Shown: positions 39,901 to 47,221 of the stretch, one piece after another
Position numbering within the stretch: the stretch's first letter is position 1
How the letters are laid out: each line of letters starts with the position of its first letter
NCBI RefSeq assembly: GCF_000243315.1
Contig: NZ_JH597761.1
Location: 831,656-895,655 of the forward strand
Reading direction: 5' to 3'
From: Metallosphaera yellowstonensis MK1
GTDB lineage: Archaea; Thermoproteota; Thermoprotei_A; Sulfolobales; Sulfolobaceae
Length of the DNA: 64,000 bases
Made by a program: the position numbers and the translations under genes
The notes under the pieces: model-generated
What the model was told of the DNA's origin: nothing
Seen by the model: the letters and a program-made list of their open reading frames with translations, nothing else
Database searches by the model: none

Positions 39901-40139
39901 TACGATGTGACAGACGAGATCTTGTCCCTGGGAATAAAGAGCTGTTCCATTTGCGATTCGTTCAGAACCTTATGTTCCTGAACGTACATTTGCAGAAGAG
40001 CTAAGTTGTTAGGCCTCTCCACTATGGTCACGCTAACCAATTGGTTATGGGGAAGAACGGAGACGTAATCAGAGTGAGGACTGAAGAGTGGCATCGCCTG
40101 TGAGAGAAGTAGGGTAATTACCAAAATCTCCTTTAGCAT
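36930..40139 (-). CDS. Secreted sedolisin (S53) peptidase with C-terminal anchor
   Basis: A 1069-residue acid serine-carboxyl peptidase. An N-terminal signal peptide (about 1-20) leads into a propeptide (to about 165). In the catalytic domain E243 and D247 (ALEISLD) form the Glu-x3-Asp pair, D331 (SSGDAGG) makes the oxyanion hole, and S436 (GGTSLSSP) is the nucleophile, so all four family residues are present. From about 510 to 1030 a Thr/Asn/Val-rich beta domain with many N-glycosylation sites follows, then a Ser/Thr-rich stretch and one membrane helix (about 1045-1063). It is probably active on the acid outer surface. Confidence 0.92.
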   Translation of the reverse strand: MLKEILVITLLLSQAMPLFSPHSDYVSVLPHNQLVSVTIVERPNNLALLQMYVQEHKVLNESQMEQLFIPRDKISSVTSYLSKFGIYTTSYLNVIEATGTVGQFERALGGEFVVIKFHDKTFYEYQGVTSPLVSNSLVFSSNVTQALLERPVTLYNITQAVAFSQVTPKQLQKVYNVTPLLSRGVNGTNVTIGILDFYGDPYIQQQLKDFDSIYNLSNPPFFQVQSIGAYNPNDGITTGWALEISLDVEYAHVLAPGAGIILYVANPNVSLPAAIAYVDKQDRVSVLSQSFGIPEIYVALGLVPLSMIQSLTYEYWLGEVEGITFVASSGDAGGNGYNFYLSPLGDLILPASDPYVLSVGGTSVYYTDQGSVQSAWSGESVYGATTGGFSVIFPSPWYQGLEGQRMVPDVVADGNPFTGVPVLYYYNNTYLVGGTSLSSPLVSSIIALADQIHGRLGFVNPLIYKLNGTKALVPVTYGYNTPYVAEGVPNPVTGLGYINAGYFVKMITRSGGLSVAVDNTTYLDGQTVRVIVNATGQGPLTAFIFNGTKGEQINLVFNGTYWIGEFKASGSGVQEVVVQQGTQEAGAYFTVGLQGLFLLPQVAIYPEPGNLPVLVQLTYPNGSVATSSAQFRAVLYSYDPVTNSQKEVSSVVLSHPLTLNFTRYGVQISNASNYVFGSFNFNSSMVGGIYVVRVPGVFGFDEFVGGIYVVPYVVPGVATEPVVVTPGQNFTLVVFAETLGSPNVTVEFVSNNRSVFNTTVNSVETNFGQFYVLEMSLPSSVPPGYYYLVARASYNFTNYTATGVGVAQIYVAPSSLRVSLLGLQETALQNSTYTVNAEITYSNGTPVKYGTLTAFLIPSYLQDSFDTLSIGFSVPMEYVNGTWVGNFTLPSGTTANSLGLSPYALSGEWQIYLDGVSYDGIPTNTSSVLDYVTLNVVPRPLASFTLMPYVYTPFFNGTSGYNLYVVNARIIGHNATLVNSMVYNLTVINATVSLVNTQVFHYSIVNGSILNNTAITPSQILTTSNEVQHTPSPTSQVQSNQSNVYVSIAILIVGLMVALYIWVSERRKG

Positions 40140-40239
40140 ATCCGTCTAGCGGTATATGGATAAGAAAAACTTTTTCCAAGTTGATGGAGCAATCGGGAAC
40201 CCACGTGGAGATTTTCCTGATACCTCTATCCTCATCTCT

Positions 40240-40251
40240 AGACAATTGTCT
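40240..40251. promoter_or_regulatory. 12-bp palindrome upstream of the sedolisin gene
   Basis: AGACAATTGTCT is a perfect palindrome about 100 bp upstream of the sedolisin start (40139, minus strand). It could be a regulator site, but its distance from the promoter is large. The surrounding 40140-40428 has no supported gene; a 21-codon frame beginning near 40317 is too short to call. Confidence 0.3.
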
Positions 40252-40428
40252 ATTAAGTACCCTTGCAAGTCCTTTTAAAGTTAAGACACTATAGACAGCT
40301 TAAGGTGAAAGAGAAATGATAGTAAAAATGGGATACGAGATGGACCTGGAGATGTATCTGGTAATTTCAGCCATGGGTTAAGGAGCTAGAGTGACAAGTT
40401 ATTTTGTAGATTGGTTCAGGGTGGCGGA

Positions 40429-40702
40429 GTGTTTACCCGTGGCGTAACTTATCCTTTAGTCACTTCTAATTCTGCCACGGGCACCCCTCCTAAGGGATCA
40501 TACACGGTCACCCTCAAGTGCTTGGGGCTAGTCGAGGGAAACTTCAATACCCATCCAACTTCTCCCATCCTCGTGAGCAGTGCCCGTCATCGGTTGGGAG
40601 ATCATCAATAAAAACTATTTGTAATACTACATGAACATTACTTAATCAAAACGATATTTAGAAGTGATTAAAAATAACTAGTAGTTACGTAGAAGCGTTA
40701 CA
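40429..40702 (-). mobile_element. Small non-autonomous element C, copy 2
   Basis: A 274-bp copy of the repeat also at 10199-10484 and 42630-42923, with the same ends (minus strand TGTAACGCTTCTACG start, GTAAACAC end) and the same 5-prime flank GAGAC. The internal small frame is broken here by a 1-2 base change after its start, and the TATA box has lost several bases, so this copy is the most decayed. The GAGAC flank joins it to the truncated frame at 40703-40917. Confidence 0.7.
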
Positions 40703-40917
40703 GTCTCTATAACGTAGGGAATTTGACTGACTCCCATTGTGGTTAATATTAAGTCCCAGAGTTCGTATACCCCTTTCGTTCTTCTCTCAGCTCCCAGATA
40801 CTTAGTCAGTTTTATGCTGAATTCATGAAAAACTGTTTCGTTTATCGACCAAACTACCCAGCGATCATTCCCCATGATTATGCCAGGAGACGCATAAGTT
40901 GGCAGAATTGGGTACAC
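40703..40917 (-). pseudogene. Truncated frame cut by element C
   Basis: About 72 residues from GTG 40917 (VYPILPTYASPGIIMGNDRW) run into element C at 40702 and stop within it. The sequence contains NETVFHEFSIKL, which resembles a damaged HExxH metalloprotease site, but I do not recognise a family. A stop codon lies 18 bases before the start, so the fragment may be only the middle of a dead gene. Confidence 0.4.
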
Positions 40918-41049
40918 AGACCCATTTCTGGTTCACTGAGCCTTATAGATCCTTGGTGCCAGTGCTAGTCTTAAATCAGCTGAGCAGACATGCTATATGG
41001 GGCATCAACCCATAGCAAAGGTTAAAACTTAGGTAACTTCCTTAAGCCC

Positions 41050-42282
41050 ATGAAGACTCCTGAAGACGGGAAGAAGATCACATTTGAGGGAGGTAAATGG
41101 AAGGTTCCTGATAAGCCAATAATCCTCTACGTTGAGGGAGACGGAATAGGGCCTGAGATAGTCTCGTCTGCCATCAAGGTCATAAACGCTGCAGTGGAGA
41201 AGGCGTACAAATCCAAAAGGGAGATAAAGTGGATGGAAGTGTTGGCAGGAGAGAAGGGGGAGAAAGTGAAAGGTGACCGATTTCCCAAGGAGACACAGGA
41301 GGCTCTCCTCGAGTACCGAGTGGTCCTCAAGGGTCCCCTAGAGACCCCAATAGGAAAGGGATGGAAATCGGTCAATGTGGCCATAAGGATGATGTTGGAC
41401 CTCTACGCAAACATAAGGCCGGTGAAGTATATAGAGGGGATAGAGAGTCCTCTCAAGGAGCCCCAGAAGGTGGACATGGTAATATTTAGGGAAAATACGG
41501 ACGACCTCTATAGGGGGATAGAGTACCCTTATGACACCCAGGAGGCCAAGAAGATAAGGGACTTTATGAGGAGGGAACTGAAGGTTGAAGTGGAAGACGA
41601 CACCGGAATAGGTATCAAGCTGATAAGTCGTTTCAAGACGGAGAGGATAACCAGGATGGCCATGAATTACGCCATAGCCCACGGAAGGAAGAAGGTGACC
41701 ATCATGCACAAAGGGAACGTCATGAAGTATACGGAGGGTGCCTTCAGGGATTGGGCCTACGATCTCATTAAGAGGGAGTACAGGGATAAGGTGGTGACCG
41801 AAGAGGAGATATCTAAGCAGTATAACGGTCAGGTTCCGCCTGGGAAGATCCTGGTAAACGACAGGATAGCAGACAATATGTTCCAACAGATAATAACCAG
41901 ACCGGACGAATACGACATAATCCTAGCCCCGAACGTCAATGGAGATTACATATCCGATGCTGCAGGTGCATTGGTAGGGAACATAGGATTGTTGGGTGGT
42001 GCAAACGTCGGTGACTCAGGTGGGATGTTCGAGGCCATACACGGCACCGCCCCCAAGTACGCAGGGAAGAACGTGGCGAACCCCACAGGTATAATAAAGA
42101 GTGGGGAGCTAATGCTCAGGTTTATGGGGTGGACTGAAGCTGCAGACCTTGTGGAGAGGTCAATACTCACTGCCATTTCCTCCAGAAAAGTCACCCAGGA
42201 TATAGCGAGGTTCATGGGAGTGAAGCCATTAACTACCAGCGAGTATACCAACGAGCTTATAAACATAATACACACCCTCTGA
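41050..42282 (+). CDS. icd: NADP-dependent isocitrate dehydrogenase
   Basis: A 410-residue decarboxylating dehydrogenase of the IDH/IPMDH family. Signature pieces include VEGDGIGPEIV near the N-terminus, FRENTDDLYRGIEYPYDT with the substrate Arg and Tyr region, MHKGNVMKYTEGAFRDW, and the C-terminal NANGDY-like APNVNGDYISD and DSGGMFEAIHGTAPKYAGKNVANPTG region, with no internal break. It makes 2-oxoglutarate for the TCA cycle. A weak TATA sequence lies about 25 nt before the ATG. It is monocistronic, between two element C copies. Confidence 0.95.
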   Translation: MKTPEDGKKITFEGGKWKVPDKPIILYVEGDGIGPEIVSSAIKVINAAVEKAYKSKREIKWMEVLAGEKGEKVKGDRFPKETQEALLEYRVVLKGPLETPIGKGWKSVNVAIRMMLDLYANIRPVKYIEGIESPLKEPQKVDMVIFRENTDDLYRGIEYPYDTQEAKKIRDFMRRELKVEVEDDTGIGIKLISRFKTERITRMAMNYAIAHGRKKVTIMHKGNVMKYTEGAFRDWAYDLIKREYRDKVVTEEEISKQYNGQVPPGKILVNDRIADNMFQQIITRPDEYDIILAPNVNGDYISDAAGALVGNIGLLGGANVGDSGGMFEAIHGTAPKYAGKNVANPTGIIKSGELMLRFMGWTEAADLVERSILTAISSRKVTQDIARFMGVKPLTTSEYTNELINIIHTL

Positions 42283-42629
42283 GACGCGTCCTTTTTCCGT
42301 TTTACAATTACCGCCATAGTTTCTAATATATCATGAAGTTTATATTATTAATTTAATGAGAAATAAATATACGATCACACCAGATGAAGTGGAAGTACCC
42401 TGATTGGGTGTGACAGTAACCCAAAGTGTGCGGGTTTCCCCAACGAAGTACACGTTGAGTGGGGTCATCCCGCTAAGGGAGGTGTGAACGGGCCAGCCGC
42501 GACTCAGGTGAAGCCTAAGGGCTGAGGATTGACACGAAATACTATGAAATCCTATGAAGCCTAAAACCCCTTTAATCAAGTTCTGAGGAGTCTGGACGTC
42601 GTCCCAAAACGATCGTTATTATAGAGCCT
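42283..42629. mobile_element. TnpB-element right-end scar and A/T-rich left part
   Basis: After an A/T-rich stretch (42283-42400) the segment 42420-42570 reads AAGTGTGCGGGTTTCCCC, then GGTGAAGCCTAAGGGCTGAG and ATGAAATCCTATGAAGCC with AAACCCC. These are the strings found in the scars at 35439 and 52790. No TnpB or TnpA gene is present between the ends, so it is either a non-autonomous derivative or a solo right end. Element C copy 3 begins about 60 bases later. Confidence 0.6.
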
Positions 42630-42923
42630 GTGTTTACCCGTGGCGTAACTTATCCTTACTTTTAATTGCTTCTAATTCCGCCACGGGCGCCCCTCTTAAG
42701 GGATCATACACAGTCACCCTTAACTCATTGGGGCTAGTCGAGGGAAACACCGCTACCCTCCCATCCACACCTTTATCACTCCCCAAACCTCGTGAGCAGT
42801 GCCCGTCATCAGTTAGGGGGATCATCAATAAAAACTGCTTCGGTAATACTATATAAACACAACTTGTCAAAACGATATTTAGAAGTGATTAAAAATAACG
42901 AGTAGTTACGTAGAAGCGTTACA
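42630..42923 (-). mobile_element. Small non-autonomous element C, copy 3
   Basis: A 294-bp copy with the best-preserved features. On the minus strand the TATA box TTTATATA (42850-42857) lies 28 nt before ATG 42825, which starts a 63-residue frame (MIPLTDDGHCSRG to LRHG, stop 42634). The sequence CCCGTGGCG is followed about 40 bases later by CGCCACGGG, giving a 9-bp stem at the 3-prime end. The 5-prime flank is GAGAC again. The small protein matches nothing I can name. Confidence 0.75.
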
Positions 42924-42985
42924 GTCTCCCTCGACCTCGAGATCCCTCTTCAACTTTTTTATGAACCTCTGCTATTAGCGAATAT

Positions 42986-42993
42986 TTTTTAAT
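42986..42993 (+). promoter_or_regulatory. TATA box of the stomatin gene
   Basis: TTTTTAAT centred about 25 nt before ATG 43014, consistent with leaderless transcription. It lies only some 60 bp from element C copy 3. Confidence 0.45.
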
Positions 42994-43013
42994 TCTAGGA
43001 CGACAGATAAAGT

Positions 43014-43823
43014 ATGTCTCTAATATCTGACGTCGTCGGTTTGGTATTCCTTTTAGTGATAATACTGATTTTCGTGGCACTCTCCTTCAGGATAGTCAGA
43101 GAATGGGAGAGAGCAGTAGTGCTCAGATTAGGTAGGATACTGGCGCTGAAGGGCCCTGGTATAATCTTCCTCATACCTTTTGTAGATAAACCACTAGTGG
43201 TAGACCTGAGAGTTAGGACCGTAGACATACCCCCTCAGACTACCATAACGAGGGACAATGTCACCGTTTCCATAGACGCCGTAGTTTACTACAAAGTGGT
43301 TGATCCTCTGAAGGCCGTGTCAATGGTCTCCAATTACAATCAAGCCGTTCTGAACATATCCCAGACCTCCCTAAGGGACATAATAGGTCAAATGGAGCTG
43401 GACGAGGTCCTCAGCAAGAGGGAGGAAATAAACAAAAGACTACAGGAGATCCTGGACTCCTACACGGAGGCCTGGGGAGTCAAGGTCACTGCAGTGACAG
43501 TGAGGGACATAAGGTTGTCACCAGACCTCCTGACAGCCATAGCGAAACAAGCTGAGGCGGAGAGACTGAGGAGGGCAAAGGTCATACTGAGCGAGGGCGA
43601 GAGACAAGCCTCTACGATTCTCGCCGATGCCTCTAAGTCTTATCAGGCCAATCCAGTTGCCCTCCAACTTAGATTTCTGGAGACCCTCTCTGATATCTCA
43701 CAAAAGGGAGGTCTGATAGTGGTTGTACCTGCGGAGAGGGAGATATATCCCACCCTGTCCACGGCCTTAGCCTTGATGAACAGTGCTAAGAAGGTTGAAG
43801 GAGGAGGTCAACCCAAGACCTAG
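43014..43823 (+). CDS. Stomatin/SPFH membrane protein (slipin)
   Basis: A 269-residue SPFH protein. One N-terminal membrane helix (about 5-25), then the SPFH core with the RIVREWERAVVLRLGR and DLRVRTVDIPPQTTITRDNV motifs and a helical tail rich in Glu/Arg/Ala (about 175-215), which drives oligomerisation. Stomatins organise membrane microdomains and often pair with NfeD. An NfeD-like gene is 4.5 kb away at 48292, not adjacent. Confidence 0.88.
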   Translation: MSLISDVVGLVFLLVIILIFVALSFRIVREWERAVVLRLGRILALKGPGIIFLIPFVDKPLVVDLRVRTVDIPPQTTITRDNVTVSIDAVVYYKVVDPLKAVSMVSNYNQAVLNISQTSLRDIIGQMELDEVLSKREEINKRLQEILDSYTEAWGVKVTAVTVRDIRLSPDLLTAIAKQAEAERLRRAKVILSEGERQASTILADASKSYQANPVALQLRFLETLSDISQKGGLIVVVPAEREIYPTLSTALALMNSAKKVEGGGQPKT

Positions 43824-43839
43824 GAACCCCATTCAATAT

Positions 43840-44097
43840 CGTTTGTCCCTACGCTTTGATTTCAATCATTTTGTCTTCATTCATGATGGAGTGTAGGGGC
43901 TTAGCCCTCAAGCCACCTACCCGATTTCAAGGTAGGCGGGTCACGGGACTCCTTAGAGCCCAACGGCAAGGGATTCACATCCCGGATCACTCCCACCCTT
44001 TTGGGCAGAGCCCACATTAAGTGAGAGGCCATCCTTTGTCAACAAAAAAATTATAAACAATACAAAAAGATTTCTATTAATGTGAAAAAGGATTCAG
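43840..44097. mobile_element. Element B, copy 1 (258-bp repeat with conserved hairpins)
   Basis: A 258-bp repeat whose other copy is at 59332-59588. Both begin CGTTTGTCCCTACGCT and end AAAGGATTCAG. Three hairpins are kept in both copies with compensating changes: GTCCCTA against TAGGGRC, a CCACCTAC/GTAGGTGG-type stem, and GCCCAA against TTGGGC. No reading frame is shared. Its left end starts 17 bases after the stomatin stop. The retention of pairing suggests either a transcribed structured RNA or an element processed as single-stranded DNA. Confidence 0.6.
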
Positions 44098-44146
44098 TCC
44101 ATAAAAATGGAAACGCCAAAACTGCTGATCAAGGATAAGAGCTCAA

Positions 44147-44162
44147 TTAACCCCCCGGTTAA
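44147..44162. repeat. 16-bp motif TTAACCGGGGGGTTAA (copy 1 of 4)
   Basis: Read on the minus strand this is TTAACCGGGGGGTTAA, a palindrome-like TTAAC/GTTAA pair around a G-rich centre. It lies 8 bases after the stop of the small gene downstream of orc1-3. Three more copies with one base change lie at 46406, 46547 and 49482. Confidence 0.6.
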
Positions 44163-44170
44163 TCGGCCTT

Positions 44171-44515
44171 TCACTTTGACTCCTCTACTCCCAGAGCGTC
44201 CAGTATCCTCTCGAGAACCTTCTCAAGACGCTTCTCCTCCTCCCTTAACACAGATATCTCTCTCCTCATTGAGTTAGTTTTCTCTAACATTGCCAAATGC
44301 TCCTTAGCATCTTTGCCCAGGTACTTACTCTTCAGCTTACCTTCCTCCCAATACCTGAGGTAGTAGTACGTCCTCCCGTTAACCAGTTTACTCTCTACGT
44401 GACCTGATGGGAGGCCCTTAAGCTCCTTTTCCAACGTCTCTCTCCTCTTCCTTACCTCTTCCAATCTCTCCTCAACCTTCCTTACCATCATCCAAACTGG
44501 CGTCCTCGTAGCCAT
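44171..44515 (-). CDS. Coiled-coil protein co-encoded with orc1-3
   Basis: A 114-residue basic/acidic helical protein. Two predicted coils (about 10-40 and 80-108) flank a [19 protein letters not shown] segment that resembles a small DNA-binding beta-hairpin. The frame begins at ATG 44515 or, more probably, ATG 44491 ([12 protein letters not shown]), and overlaps the orc1-3 stop by 17-44 bases. Its conserved partnership with the initiator suggests a role in replication, but this is inference. Confidence 0.55.
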   Translation of the reverse strand: MATRTPVWMMVRKVEERLEEVRKRRETLEKELKGLPSGHVESKLVNGRTYYYLRYWEEGKLKSKYLGKDAKEHLAMLEKTNSMRREISVLREEEKRLEKVLERILDALGVEESK

Positions 44516-45662
44516 ATCCCATCTCCTCGTTCAGATTCTCGTCCAACACCTTGATCACCTTATCCCTGTCCTGCACCTCCACATACTTCTTTATCCCGCC
44601 CGCCCTCCCCCTATTCATTATCTTGATCTTTATGATCCCGAACATGTCCAGTTCAGAAACTATGTCGGAGAACCTCCTGTAGGACAGGGGCTTCTGCCTG
44701 AGCTTGTCGCAGAGCTTGGTGTAGATCTTGTGGGCTGTCACCACGTCGTCGGACACGACTATGGCCCTGAGGGCCAACTTATAATGGAAGGGAAGCGACT
44801 TGATGGCTTCCAATAGCCTTTCCTGCTCATATTCCACTATGGCCTTATCCACATGTTCCTTCCTGATGAACCCTATCCCTGAAGCGAGCTGTGCAGCCCT
44901 GAAGAGGAGATTGACCGCCTTCCTGGCATCCCCGTGCTCCCTCGCCGATATTGCCGCGATGTAGGAGAGTATCTCATCGTCGTAGGTTCCCCCTATTAGC
45001 CCGTACTCAGCGTACTTGGCCAATATCTCCTTGAGCTGGATCGCGTCGTAGGGTTTGAAGATAACCGAAGGACCCAGAGACGAAAGGACCCTCGGCTCCA
45101 TGTAGTCCCTGACGTTAATGTCGTTGCTGATCATGATCACGGATATGTCTGCGTCGGCCCTGAGGAGTTGATATAGCACTATGTCACCCCCTCTCCTCTT
45201 TACGAGGGTGTCTACCTCATCCAGGTAGATTATGGCCTTCTTTCCCCTCATGACTCCCTTGATCTTCTCCACGTATTCCCCCAAGTTCACGCCGTGTCTA
45301 GGGACGATACTGTTGGTGAGCTTCTCAGCTATGACCGAGAGGACCGCCTGCGGAGTTCCCCCAACCTCCCTGGAGTTCAGGTAAACTTGCCTAACCTTGC
45401 TGTACTCCTCGTCCTCCTTCTTGACCTCCTCTATTTCGTTGTAGATGTACTTTACCACGAAAGTCTTCCCCGTACCGGTTAGCCCCAGGAAGAGGTTGGA
45501 GAACTTGACCTCGTTTTTTACGAAATACCTCACCGCTATTGCAGTCTCCCTTATGACGTCCTCACGAAAGGGGATCTCGGTGAACACGGAAAGGGGATCT
45601 ATGAACACTTTGGGGTTCTTTATAACCTCACCCTTCCCTCCCTTCAGAGCCTCTCTGATCAC
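44472..45662 (-). CDS. orc1-3: Orc1/Cdc6 replication initiator (Orc1-3 type)
   Basis: A 396-residue AAA+ initiator. Walker A is GLTGTGKT (60-67) and Walker B is [12 protein letters not shown] (about 145), and sensor and winged-helix regions follow, ending in the [22 protein letters not shown] wing. I recognise it as the Orc1-3 (Cdc6-3) paralogue by its [15 protein letters not shown] opening and [17 protein letters not shown] core. In Sulfolobus this protein binds at oriC2 beside its own gene. Start is GTG 45662. Its 3-prime end overlaps the coiled-coil gene. Confidence 0.93.
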   Translation of the reverse strand: MIREALKGGKGEVIKNPKVFIDPLSVFTEIPFREDVIRETAIAVRYFVKNEVKFSNLFLGLTGTGKTFVVKYIYNEIEEVKKEDEEYSKVRQVYLNSREVGGTPQAVLSVIAEKLTNSIVPRHGVNLGEYVEKIKGVMRGKKAIIYLDEVDTLVKRRGGDIVLYQLLRADADISVIMISNDINVRDYMEPRVLSSLGPSVIFKPYDAIQLKEILAKYAEYGLIGGTYDDEILSYIAAISAREHGDARKAVNLLFRAAQLASGIGFIRKEHVDKAIVEYEQERLLEAIKSLPFHYKLALRAIVVSDDVVTAHKIYTKLCDKLRQKPLSYRRFSDIVSELDMFGIIKIKIMNRGRAGGIKKYVEVQDRDKVIKVLDENLNEEMGYGYEDASLDDGKEG

Positions 45663-46105
45663 GCCGTTTCATACGTTTACCTAGTTAAATGTAGTTTCCT
45701 CTATTTCTCAGTAATATCCCCTTTAAGTCTCAATGCGTTATTACCAAATCAATCTATTACAGTATAACTGCAGTGTTTCCACTGCCATTTATACTCCAAT
45801 ATCCAGAGAGAGACCGTGAATTTCCGTCGTTTCCTCTGATGACGTGAAGTGAGGTTCTGGACGGACGTGACATTGATATACAAACTAGTAAAGTGAGAGC
45901 ATATGATTAGGGGAGTGAGAAACGCTGCTTGAATACAGGGACAGGATCACAGGACGTTAATACCATCGAAACCGGTCATACTTATTCTTTATTTATGAAC
46001 ATTTGTTCATTTAAAATTTCAGGTCACTCATATTAGGGTTCGTAATACGCTAGAAACACTGCATATATACTGTATCTAGGAAACCCTAATAAGTTACTAC
46101 GTCTA
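45663..46105. other. Candidate replication origin (oriC2-like) beside orc1-3
   Basis: A 443-bp A/T-rich gap upstream of orc1-3. It contains GTTTCCACTG (45775-45784), which matches the core of the archaeal origin recognition box, and three GAAAC[AG]CTGC-type sites: GCAGTGTTTC at 45770-45779, GAAACGCTGC at 45919-45928 and GAAACACTGC at 46053-46062. The 11-mer TGCAGTGTTTC at 45769 recurs inverted at 46053. A 7-bp inverted pair, ATGAACA-TT-TGTTCAT, lies at about 45996-46011, and ATTAGGGTT/AACCCTAAT form a wide repeat at about 46032-46090. It is the expected place for oriC2. Confidence 0.6.
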
Positions 46106-46402
46106 ATGCTCTACATGGTAAAACTTTCTGAGGAGAATATAAGGGAGTGGTTGAAGTTACTCCAGGGCTGGAAATACGAGAACAGCTCTTTGGTAAAGGA
46201 GTTCAAGTTCAGGGATTTCTCGGCGTCGGTCAAGTTCGTAGACCTCGTCAGGCCCGTGGCGGACTCCATGGATCATCACCCCGACATCTGCATCTCCTAT
46301 AACAAAGTTGTGGTTACTCTCACCACCCATGACGAGGGAGGAGTCACTGAACTAGACGTGAAGCTAGCTGAGAAGATTGAGGAGCTCCAACGTTACGTCT
46401 AA
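46106..46402 (+). CDS. Pterin-4a-carbinolamine dehydratase-like protein
   Basis: A 98-residue single-domain PCD/DCoH protein. It has the DHHPDICISYNKV motif (about 55-67) with the two adjacent histidines, and LTTHDEGGVTELD for the third, matching the active site that dehydrates 4a-hydroxytetrahydrobiopterin. In archaea the substrate pterin is uncertain. ATG 46115 (MVKLSEE) may be the real start. It lies just right of the putative origin. Confidence 0.85.
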   Translation: MLYMVKLSEENIREWLKLLQGWKYENSSLVKEFKFRDFSASVKFVDLVRPVADSMDHHPDICISYNKVVVTLTTHDEGGVTELDVKLAEKIEELQRYV

Positions 46403-46405
46403 AAA

Positions 46406-46421
46406 TTAACCGGGGAGTTAA
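46406..46421. repeat. 16-bp motif TTAACCGGGGAGTTAA (copy 2 of 4)
   Basis: Starts 3 bases after the stop codon of the pterin dehydratase gene. The next copy is 141 bases away at 46547. Confidence 0.6.
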
Positions 46422-46546
46422 ACAAAGTCACGTACAAACTGAAGGGGTAAAGTACTTTGGTTCATCTGAACTTGACGTAGTAGGGTATAAGCGATCAGTC
46501 ACGTAGAGAAACGATATCCCGAGGACTAGGTAGCTAACTCAGTCAA

Positions 46547-46562
46547 TTAACCGGGGAGTTAA
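46547..46562. repeat. 16-bp motif TTAACCGGGGAGTTAA (copy 3 of 4)
   Basis: Identical to copy 2 over 16 bases and the surrounding ATTAA/AAC bases. It lies in gene-free sequence right of the candidate origin. Confidence 0.6.
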
Positions 46563-47221
46563 ACATTCGCTTTTCAGATCTCCCGGTGGAGCTACTTGAG
46601 CTCATAGGCAAGGAACCTAATGGGGCTGGGCCTCATTGAAATTTCATGAATTCCCGTTTAACCCTCGGCCCTGGGCCACCTGGATCCGGGAAGACCCATT
46701 CCTCCTCTGCCCCTTTATCGGGACAACCCCCGTCCATTAGGTGAACCTGATGAGGAAACCCGAACATCTTGAGGTTATCGCCACACCGTTTAGGAAAACC
46801 CATCCACATCCGGTCTGGTAGACTTTGTTTAATTTCAAGGACATAAACTTCACAGTTTATCGAAACTGTTAGCAACGCCTTGCTCGTGAAAGGAGGCAGA
46901 ACTCCACAGGCTCTACGGGCAGTTTCAGAAATGAAGACCAGGATGTAAGTCTCCTTGAGCGTCCTTCATAAGATTTACAAAGAGTCTGAGGGCTGGGAGG
47001 CCCCAGGTTGCGAAGGGATAGGCTAAGACCTACGGGTAATTTTACTCTTGCCTCATCCCTGATCCTGAGAAGACACCCTTGATCTGGGGAAGATATGCGT
47101 ATGTCCAATGCCTGAGTGTCGACAGGACAGTGACCCCGACTTAACTCTTGACAGCCCTAGCCTTTCAACGCTGTGCTCAGAACTTAAAGGACTCCTCACG
47201 GTTCCGGCTGGGGAGTAATCA

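Larger units (their letters stand above)
46403..47221. mobile_element. Gene-free region with TnpB 3-prime remnant
   Basis: These 819 bases hold no intact gene. They include two copies of the 16-bp motif (46406, 46547). From 46629 to about 46960, minus strand, is a remnant of a TnpB-type transposon 3-prime part: CATTGAAATTT-type end, the GGCCC/CTGGG right-end string, TTTATCGGGACAAC, and upstream a KALLTVS-like tail near 46885 and a further PVE-containing tail near 46910. The same segment recurs, split, at 59246-59750. 47000-47221 holds nothing recognisable. Confidence 0.5.

Noticed and set aside
41338-41886. 182-codon open frame opposite icd
   Set aside because: Antisense shadow of the isocitrate dehydrogenase gene, which has full family motifs.
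42634-42825. Assigning the small frame of element C to the NifX/NifB-like family
   Set aside because: The start recalls such proteins loosely, but the conserved histidine-containing HFG motif is absent and the alignment is weak.
44147-46421. The 16-bp motif as a simple transcription terminator
   Set aside because: Two copies do lie just after stop codons, but one is in gene-free sequence and another is inside a coding gene, and there is no T-run partner.
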